Shown here piece after piece: positions 5,049 to 10,690 of a DNA stretch of 10,690 nucleotides. Numbering within the stretch: the stretch's first letter is position 1; each line of letters begins with the position of its first letter. The stretch comes from Desulfuromonadaceae bacterium (GTDB lineage Bacteria; Desulfobacterota; Desulfuromonadia; Desulfuromonadales; Geopsychrobacteraceae): positions 1 to 10,690 of the forward strand of contig WTCI01000115.1 in assembly GCA_013138655.1 (NCBI GenBank), written 5' to 3'. The position numbers and the translations under genes were made by a program. Below the pieces are notes generated by a model. It was given only the letters and a program-made list of their open reading frames with translations. It had not been told where the DNA came from and searched no databases.

Positions 5049-7397
5049 TTAAGATGTTTGCGCTTCAAGTGCCTCAGCAAGAACCTGATCCATTTGAGTG
5101 ACACTCACAATCTCGAGAGAACGGACTAATTCTTGTGGCAATTCAGCGAGATGTTTATCATTTTCAACCGGAATCAAGACCTTGCCTATCCCGCCCCGAC
5201 GCGCGGCCAGAAGTTTTTCCTTCAAACCACCGATCGCCAAAACCCGGCCACGAAGAGTGACCTCACCGGTCATCGCAACATCCTTTCGCACAGGACGGCC
5301 AGTCAGGGCTGAAGCCAGAGCCGTCGCGATGGTAATTCCGGCAGAAGGACCATCTTTCGGAACCGCTCCCTCCGGGACATGTATATGAATGTCAAGTTCA
5401 GAATAGAAATTTTCCGCGAGTTGTAACTCCTGCCAGCGCGAACGGATATAACTCATTGCTGCCTGGGCAGATTCCTGCATCACCTCACCCAGTTTGCCGG
5501 TAATTGTCAATTTCCCCTGACCCGGCATGGTCATAACTTCTATCGATAACAGTTCTCCGCCCGTCTCGGTCCAGGCCAATCCGGTGGCCACACCGACTTG
5601 ATCCTCTTCTTCGCAAACACCGTATCGATACTGCGGGACACCGAGATATTTCTTTATTTGCCCTTCACTGACCTTGAAATCCTTCTTTCTATCTTCAAGC
5701 AGTGCCCGTTTTGCCAGTTTACGCATCACCGATGCAATATTTCGCTCAAGACTCCGCACGCCTGATTCACGGGTATAGCTGCGGATAATTTCGTAGAGAG
5801 CCCGTTCAGAAAAACGGACCTGCTGCTCTGACAGGCCATGCACCACCGCCTGCTTCTTGAGCAGATAACGCCGCGCAATATGCCGTTTTTCCTCCTCCGA
5901 ATAACCCTCGACCCGGATGATCTCCAAGCGATCATGCAAAGGCCTCGGGATTGCATGTAAATTATTCGCCGTAGCGATAAAAAGTACCGGCGACAGGTCA
6001 TAATCAACATCCAGAAAGTGATCAGCGAAACTGTTATTTTGCTCCGGATCGAGAACTTCCAGCAGAGCGGATGAGGGGTCACCACGGAAATCAGTGCTCA
6101 TTTTATCAATTTCGTCGAGCATAAAAACCGGATTTTTCACCCCCGACTTGCGTAAGCCCTGGATGATCTTCCCCGGCATAGCACCGATATAGGTCCGACG
6201 GTGGCCACGAATTTCCGCTTCATCACGCACTCCCCCCAGGGAAATCCGCACGAATTTCCGGTTCAGGGCCTTGGCAACCGACTGTCCCAGGGACGTCTTA
6301 CCAACCCCGGGCGGCCCGACCAGACAAAGAATCGGCCCCTTGATCTGCTTGACCAAAGCCTGTACTGCCAGATATTCAAGAACCCGTTCCTTGACCTTCG
6401 CCAAGCCGTAATGGTCCGCTTCGAGGATCGCTTCAGCCTTGCCAAGGTCGTGACAGTCCTTGGTGCCTTTTTTCCAGGGAAGCGCCAATAACCATTCTAT
6501 GTAATTGCGGACGACTGTCGCCTCAGCAGACATGGGCGACATCATTTTCAGCTTGCGCAATTCCGCATGAGCTTTTTCAGTCGCTTCTTTCGACATCCGT
6601 TTCTTGGCAATCAACTCTTCAAAATGCAGAATTTCCTGTTTGAATTCATCCTTCTCACCCAGCTCCTGCTGAATGGCGCGCATCTGTTCATTCAGGTAGT
6701 ACTCTTTCTGGCTGCGCTCCATCTGACTCTTGACCCGGCTGCGAATTCGGCCCTCAATCTGCAGAATTTCAATCTCTTGTTCCAGCAGGGTCAAAAGACA
6801 TTCCAGCCGAAGAGTTGAGTCGGTCAACTCAAGAAGCTCCTGCTTGTCGGCAATCGGCACCTGCAAATAACCGGCAACCGTATCGGCAAGCTGGGCCGGA
6901 TTTTCGATACCGGACACGGCTGAACTGGCTTCAGCAGGCAGCTTTTTACTCAGCTTGAGATAAGATTCGAAGGTCGATTTGATAGCACGCATCACTGCCG
7001 ACACTTCCGGGGACTCAACCAGTCGCTCTTCAAGCGGTTCGACCTCAGCCAGCAACAATTCATCAGTCGCTTCAAAAGTCTTCATACAGGCACGCCAGCT
7101 GCCTTCAACCAGGACCTTGACTGTACCATCCGGGAGTTTAAGCAGTTGGGCAACCTTGCCGACAGTCCCGACCCGGTAGAGATCTCCCTCTTCAGGGGTA
7201 TCGACCTTGGGATCTTTTTGACTGACCAGAAAGATGAGCTTATCTCCCTCGGTCGCTTTCTCCAGGGCTCCGATCGATTGTGGACGGCCAACGAACAGAG
7301 GGACAACCATGTGTGGGAAGATAACAATATCGCGCAACGGCAATAATGGCAGTACAGTTGGCACAACTGCCGAATTTTCTTCTTGTATGTCAGACAT
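5049..7397 (-). CDS. lon: ATP-dependent protease Lon
   Basis: Cytoplasmic AAA+ serine protease (LonA type) that degrades misfolded and regulatory proteins. The 782 aa match E. coli Lon (784). The N-terminal substrate-binding domain spans about 14-205 ([15 protein letters not shown] at its start), followed by a coiled-coil region (about 205-290). The AAA+ module has Walker A GPPGVGKT (361-368), Walker B FMLDEIDK (425-432) and DPEQN (450-454). The protease domain (about 590-778) has the catalytic dyad S685 in KDGPSAG and K728 in GGLKEK, spaced by 43 as in E. coli. All key residues are present. Ribosome binding AGGT (7407-7404) is 6 bases before the ATG. Tandem stops TAA TGA close it. A terminator-like hairpin lies just upstream; no clear terminator separates it from the HU promoter. 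Confidence 0.98.
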   Translation of the reverse strand: MSDIQEENSAVVPTVLPLLPLRDIVIFPHMVVPLFVGRPQSIGALEKATEGDKLIFLVSQKDPKVDTPEEGDLYRVGTVGKVAQLLKLPDGTVKVLVEGSWRACMKTFEATDELLLAEVEPLEERLVESPEVSAVMRAIKSTFESYLKLSKKLPAEASSAVSGIENPAQLADTVAGYLQVPIADKQELLELTDSTLRLECLLTLLEQEIEILQIEGRIRSRVKSQMERSQKEYYLNEQMRAIQQELGEKDEFKQEILHFEELIAKKRMSKEATEKAHAELRKLKMMSPMSAEATVVRNYIEWLLALPWKKGTKDCHDLGKAEAILEADHYGLAKVKERVLEYLAVQALVKQIKGPILCLVGPPGVGKTSLGQSVAKALNRKFVRISLGGVRDEAEIRGHRRTYIGAMPGKIIQGLRKSGVKNPVFMLDEIDKMSTDFRGDPSSALLEVLDPEQNNSFADHFLDVDYDLSPVLFIATANNLHAIPRPLHDRLEIIRVEGYSEEEKRHIARRYLLKKQAVVHGLSEQQVRFSERALYEIIRSYTRESGVRSLERNIASVMRKLAKRALLEDRKKDFKVSEGQIKKYLGVPQYRYGVCEEEDQVGVATGLAWTETGGELLSIEVMTMPGQGKLTITGKLGEVMQESAQAAMSYIRSRWQELQLAENFYSELDIHIHVPEGAVPKDGPSAGITIATALASALTGRPVRKDVAMTGEVTLRGRVLAIGGLKEKLLAARRGGIGKVLIPVENDKHLAELPQELVRSLEIVSVTQMDQVLAEALEAQTS

Positions 7398-7413
7398 TGA
7401 GTTACCTACAAAG

Positions 7414-7454
7414 AAAAAAGGAGCGTACCGTCAGTAGTGACAGATCCACGCTCC
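7414..7454 (-). terminator. Intrinsic terminator-like hairpin between clpX and lon
   Basis: On the minus strand GGAGCGT (7454-7448) pairs with ACGCTCC (7426-7420), with an inner GTCA/TGAC stem, and is followed by six T (7419-7414). It ends the tig-clpP-clpX message, but its T-tract is only 16 bases from the lon start codon. Transcripts for lon must therefore begin upstream and pass through it. It may act as a partial terminator or attenuator for lon. Confidence 0.8.
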
Positions 7455-7482
7455 CATCGAGTTTTCAGACAAAAAATGAAGA

Positions 7483-8730
7483 TTATGCGCTCTCAGCGAC
7501 ATCATAAAGGATAATCGGCTTGGCGCCCTTGGTCACAACATCCTCATTCAGCACCACCTCTTTCACCCGGTCTTGCGAAGGAATGTCGTACATGACATCG
7601 AGCATGGCATTTTCAAGGATTGACCGCAGCCCACGAGCACCGGTTTTCCGGCCGAGAGCTTCTCTGGCGATAGCGACCAAAGCGCCATCGGTAAACTTCA
7701 GATTAACTTTTTCCATCTCAAACAGCCGCCGATACTGTTTCACCAAAGCATTCTTCGGTTCATGCAAAATCTGAATCAGGGCCTCTTCATCAAGCTCATC
7801 GAGGGTAGCAATAATCGGCAGACGACCGACAAACTCAGGGATCAGTCCGTACTTCAGTAGATCGGTCGGTTGAATTCTACCGAGCAATTCACCCAGGTTT
7901 TCTTCTTTGATTGAACGAACTTCCGCACCGAAGCCCATCACCTTGGAACCGATACGCTTACTGATAATTTTCTCCAGCCCGGAAAAAGCGCCGCCGCAAA
8001 TAAACAGGATATTGGTTGTATCAACCTTGAGAAACTCCTGCTGGGGATGTTTACGTCCCCCCTTAGGAGGAACACTCGCGGTCGTTCCTTCAATGATTTT
8101 CAACAGTGCCTGCTGCACGCCCTCACCGGAAACATCCCGGGTAATTGAGGGAGATTCCGATTTTCTGGCAATCTTATCAACCTCATCAATATAAATAATG
8201 CCACGCTGGGCTTTTTCCAGATCGTAGTCAGCGGCCTGCAACAGGCTGAGAATAATATTTTCAACATCCTCACCGACATAACCAGCTTCAGTCAGGTTGG
8301 TGGCATCAGCAATCGCGAAAGGAACATCGAGAACCTTGGCCAAAGTCTGTGCCAGAAGAGTTTTCCCGCTGCCAGTTGGGCCGAGCAGCAGGATGTTACT
8401 TTTCTGGATTTCTATGTCGTCGTTTTTCTCAGAAAATTCAATCCGCTTATAGTGATTGTAAACAGCAACAGCAAGAATTTTCTTCGCCCGGTCCTGACCA
8501 ACCACGTACTCATCAAGGATATCCCTGACCTCAGCCGGCTTCGGCAGTTTTTTTTCTTCCTGTTCAGAGACATCATCCAGGCGTGCTTCTTCATCGATAA
8601 TATCGTTGCACAGCTCGATACACTCATCGCAGATATAAACGGTTGGACCGGCAATCAGTTTTTTGACTTCATCCTGTGATTTACCACAGAAAGAGCAGGT
8701 CAATTGCCCGTTTTCGTCTTTTGAACTCAC
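7483..8730 (-). CDS. clpX: ClpX, ATPase subunit of ClpXP protease
   Basis: Hexameric AAA+ unfoldase that recognises tagged substrates and feeds them to ClpP. Length is 415 aa, near the usual 424. The N-terminal C4 zinc domain uses C12, C15, C34 and C37 (TCSFC, ICDEC). Then come Walker A GPTGSGKT (117-124), the pore loop GYVGED (150-155), Walker [10 protein letters not shown] (178-186), the RKH pore loop (226-228), the sensor-2 segment GARGLRS (364-370) and the ClpP-docking loop. The docking tripeptide, IGF in E. coli, is MGF here (266-268). The start is GTG at 8730-8728, supported by GGAGGAG (8743-8737) six bases ahead. It lies 25 bases after clpP, so the partner subunits are co-transcribed. 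Confidence 0.98.
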   Translation of the reverse strand: MSSKDENGQLTCSFCGKSQDEVKKLIAGPTVYICDECIELCNDIIDEEARLDDVSEQEEKKLPKPAEVRDILDEYVVGQDRAKKILAVAVYNHYKRIEFSEKNDDIEIQKSNILLLGPTGSGKTLLAQTLAKVLDVPFAIADATNLTEAGYVGEDVENIILSLLQAADYDLEKAQRGIIYIDEVDKIARKSESPSITRDVSGEGVQQALLKIIEGTTASVPPKGGRKHPQQEFLKVDTTNILFICGGAFSGLEKIISKRIGSKVMGFGAEVRSIKEENLGELLGRIQPTDLLKYGLIPEFVGRLPIIATLDELDEEALIQILHEPKNALVKQYRRLFEMEKVNLKFTDGALVAIAREALGRKTGARGLRSILENAMLDVMYDIPSQDRVKEVVLNEDVVTKGAKPIILYDVAESA

Positions 8731-8755
8731 CTATCACTCCTCCGCTCAGGTCGAT

Positions 8756-9340
8756 TTACTTTTTTCTCTCGACAATGGAATCGATGATACCATAATTGCG
8801 GGCAGCTTCGCTATCCATGAAAAAATCACGTTCTGTATCCATGGCAATTTTATCGATATCCTGCCCGCAATGTTTAGCCAACAGTCCATTGAGGCAGTCA
8901 CGCATACGCAGAATCTCCCGAGCATGAATATTAATATCAGTGGCCTGTCCCTGAAAACCGCCGAGCGGCTGATGAATCATAATCCGCGCATGCGGCAGAG
9001 AAAACCGTTTACCGGGTGCTCCAGCCGCCATCAGGACCGCCCCCATACTGGCAGCTTGACCGACACAGATGGTAGACACGGGTGCCTTCATGTACTGCAT
9101 GGTGTCATATATTGCCAGCCCGGCAGTGACCACACCACCAGGGGAATTGACATACAGATGAATATCGCGATCCGGATCTTCAGATTCCAGAAACAGCATC
9201 TGGGCGATAATCAGGTTCGCCGTATGATCTTCAATCGCTCCCCCGAGAAAAATAATCCGGTCTTTGAGTAAACGCGAATAAATATCGTAGGCACGTTCGC
9301 CGCGACCGGAATCTTCAACAACCATCGGGATCAAGCTCAT
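8756..9340 (-). CDS. clpP: ClpP, proteolytic subunit of ClpXP
   Basis: Serine peptidase that forms the double-heptamer chamber of ClpXP (and ClpAP where ClpA exists). The 194 aa equal the mature family length. The catalytic triad is S98 in GQAASMG, H123 in MIHQPLGG and D172 in ERDFF. The N-terminal [20 protein letters not shown] is the conserved region used for docking and gating, with little or no propeptide. Its ATG is only 2 bases after the tig stop codon. The ribosome binding site (GGAGGAGG, about 9352-9359) lies inside the last codons of tig, so translation is probably coupled. Expression would come from a promoter upstream of tig, outside the window. Confidence 0.98.
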   Translation of the reverse strand: MSLIPMVVEDSGRGERAYDIYSRLLKDRIIFLGGAIEDHTANLIIAQMLFLESEDPDRDIHLYVNSPGGVVTAGLAIYDTMQYMKAPVSTICVGQAASMGAVLMAAGAPGKRFSLPHARIMIHQPLGGFQGQATDINIHAREILRMRDCLNGLLAKHCGQDIDKIAMDTERDFFMDSEAARNYGIIDSIVERKK

Positions 9341-9342
9341 AA

Positions 9343-10668
9343 TCAGGCTTCCTCCTCCACGCTTTCCTGCTGATCGAGTTGTTCCGGCTCTACTTCAGTC
9401 ACGGTTGCCGCATCAAGCAGGAATTTGATGACTTTTTCGTTGAGCAACTGACCTTTTAATCCGGCAAGAGTCTGGGCATTTTCAAAATATTTTTTCACCT
9501 CATCCAAGGGAGCATTACTCTCTTCGGCGAAAGCTTTGATTTTCTCTTCCAGGACATCTTCATCCAAGGTGATCTCTTCCTGTCCGGCGATGGCATCCAT
9601 CAGTATCTCGCCTTTGACTTGATTGACCGCCATATCACGGTAGGTCTTGGCGAAGTTTTCATCGTTCATACCGAGCATCTCAAGACTCATCCCCTGGGCT
9701 TTCAGACGCTGGCTGAAGCTGTCCTTCAAGTGCAGAAGCTGATTCTGCACCATCCCATCAGGAACCTCAAACGAATTGTTTTCAATGAGGGTGTTCATCA
9801 GGGCTTCCTGTAATTGGCCATTCAGCCGACCCTCTTCCTGCTTGATGGCGTTTTCCCGAACCTGTTCCTTGAGCTCGACAAGGCTGTCAGCTCCCATCTC
9901 TTTGGCAAAATCGTCATTAATTTCCGGCTCTATCTTTTCCTTGATCTCTTTTACTATCACCTTGAACATTGCTGCTTTGCCGGCTAGTTCCTTAGCACCA
10001 TAACTTTCGGGGAAAGTTACGTTGATCTCTTTTTCCTCTTCGCGCTTCATCCCGATCACCTGCTCTTCAAAACCGGGGATAAAACTGTTAGAGCCGAGTT
10101 CCAGCTGGTAATCCTTTGCGGCACCGTTCTCAAACGGGGTTTCGTCAATAAACCCTTCAAAATCAGCGATCACGGTATCCCCTTCACGAGCCTTTTCGCG
10201 CGTGGTCACCTCAAGTTGCACACGGGAAGCCGCCATCTGCTCAATCTGCTGGTCAACCACAGTCTCGTCAAAGGAAAATTTCTCTTTCTCCAGACTCAAA
10301 CCCGTGTAATCTTTGGCAACAACCTCCGGACGTACCTCCACTTCAGCCTGATAAGTAAAGGGTTGCCCTTCCTCAATACTGCCGGTTTCTACAATCTCAG
10401 GTTGAGAAACCGCTTCAATTTTATGTTCAACCATCGACTTATAAAGACTGTTGTTCACCAGAGAGTTGATCGCGTCTTGCTGAATACGTGGCCCATAGTG
10501 CTGTTCCAGCATCTCCCGGGGAACCTTTCCCGTACGGAAGCCCTTGACGCTGGCTGATTTTGCAACTTTTTTATAACCATTTTCCAGTTCCTCGTTGACA
10601 ATATCCGCAGCGACCTCAATCGTCAGCTTTTTCTTGATGCTGCTCAACTTCTCAACAGTGACACTCAT
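9343..10668 (-). CDS. tig: Trigger factor, ribosome-associated chaperone
   Basis: Chaperone that binds the ribosome exit tunnel (protein L23) and shields nascent chains; it also has peptidyl-prolyl isomerase activity. The 441 aa are typical (E. coli 432). The ribosome-binding N-terminal domain carries the signature GFRTGKVP (43-50). The FKBP-type isomerase domain runs about 161-246 ([22 protein letters not shown]). The helical C-terminal chaperone arms follow, ending in an acidic tail (QQESVEEEA). The start ATG has a strong ribosome binding site, GGAAGGG, 7 bases upstream, so the gene is complete. Only 22 bases upstream are visible, so its promoter is not seen. It leads the tig-clpP-clpX group, linking folding to degradation. 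Confidence 0.98.
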   Translation of the reverse strand: MSVTVEKLSSIKKKLTIEVAADIVNEELENGYKKVAKSASVKGFRTGKVPREMLEQHYGPRIQQDAINSLVNNSLYKSMVEHKIEAVSQPEIVETGSIEEGQPFTYQAEVEVRPEVVAKDYTGLSLEKEKFSFDETVVDQQIEQMAASRVQLEVTTREKAREGDTVIADFEGFIDETPFENGAAKDYQLELGSNSFIPGFEEQVIGMKREEEKEINVTFPESYGAKELAGKAAMFKVIVKEIKEKIEPEINDDFAKEMGADSLVELKEQVRENAIKQEEGRLNGQLQEALMNTLIENNSFEVPDGMVQNQLLHLKDSFSQRLKAQGMSLEMLGMNDENFAKTYRDMAVNQVKGEILMDAIAGQEEITLDEDVLEEKIKAFAEESNAPLDEVKKYFENAQTLAGLKGQLLNEKVIKFLLDAATVTEVEPEQLDQQESVEEEA

Positions 10669-10690
10669 AAGCTTACCCTTCCTGATCTCT

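Noticed and set aside
8663..9271. A 202-codon plus-strand open frame across clpP and the start of clpX
   Set aside because: It is antisense to two certain genes whose catalytic residues fix the coding strand; its length follows from their codon usage.

Overview
The window reads as ordinary chromosome from an anaerobic Gram-negative bacterium. The best guess is Desulfobacterota of the Desulfuromonadales/Geobacter type. The reasons are moderate GC, the linked order tig-clpP-clpX-lon-hup-tRNA, thiazole synthesis by oxygen-sensitive ThiH rather than ThiO, and a short ThiF carrying an N-terminal ThiS-like domain. The taxon is inferred from gene content and not proven. No mobile element, CRISPR array or defence system is visible.

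Layout. Bases 1-104 (minus) hold the first 34 codons of an unrecognised gene that runs off the left edge. Bases 105-417 are a divergent regulatory region: a candidate promoter for the leftward gene, a candidate promoter for the rightward operon, a clear TPP riboswitch aptamer (about 257-347) and an intrinsic terminator (380-401). Bases 418-4018 (plus) are a tight thiamine operon, thiF-thiS-thiG-thiH-thiE. It makes the thiazole phosphate and, if the last gene is a true ThiE, couples it to the pyrimidine. thiC and thiD are not here. Bases 4019-4237 are a non-coding convergence zone with a possible decayed gene tail. A near-perfect bidirectional terminator (4238-4283) separates the two convergent transcription units.

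Bases 4289-4536 (minus) are three tRNA genes, transcribed Asp-Val-Asp; the two Asp copies differ by one base. Upstream of them is an HU-type DNA-binding protein gene (4635-4907, GTG start) with its own strong promoter. Bases 5049-10668 (minus) are the protein quality-control cluster in transcription order tig, clpP, clpX, lon: trigger factor folds nascent chains, ClpXP and Lon degrade misfolded or tagged ones. tig, clpP and clpX are closely packed; lon is set apart by a terminator-like hairpin that ends 17 bases before its start codon.

I found no clearly new system. The points most worth a second look are the active-site change in the ThiE-like protein (possible TenI-type thiazole tautomerase), the ThiF with a tail-less ubiquitin-like domain beside a separate ThiS, the hairpin in front of lon, and the short coding-like remnant with an in-frame TGA between the convergent operons.
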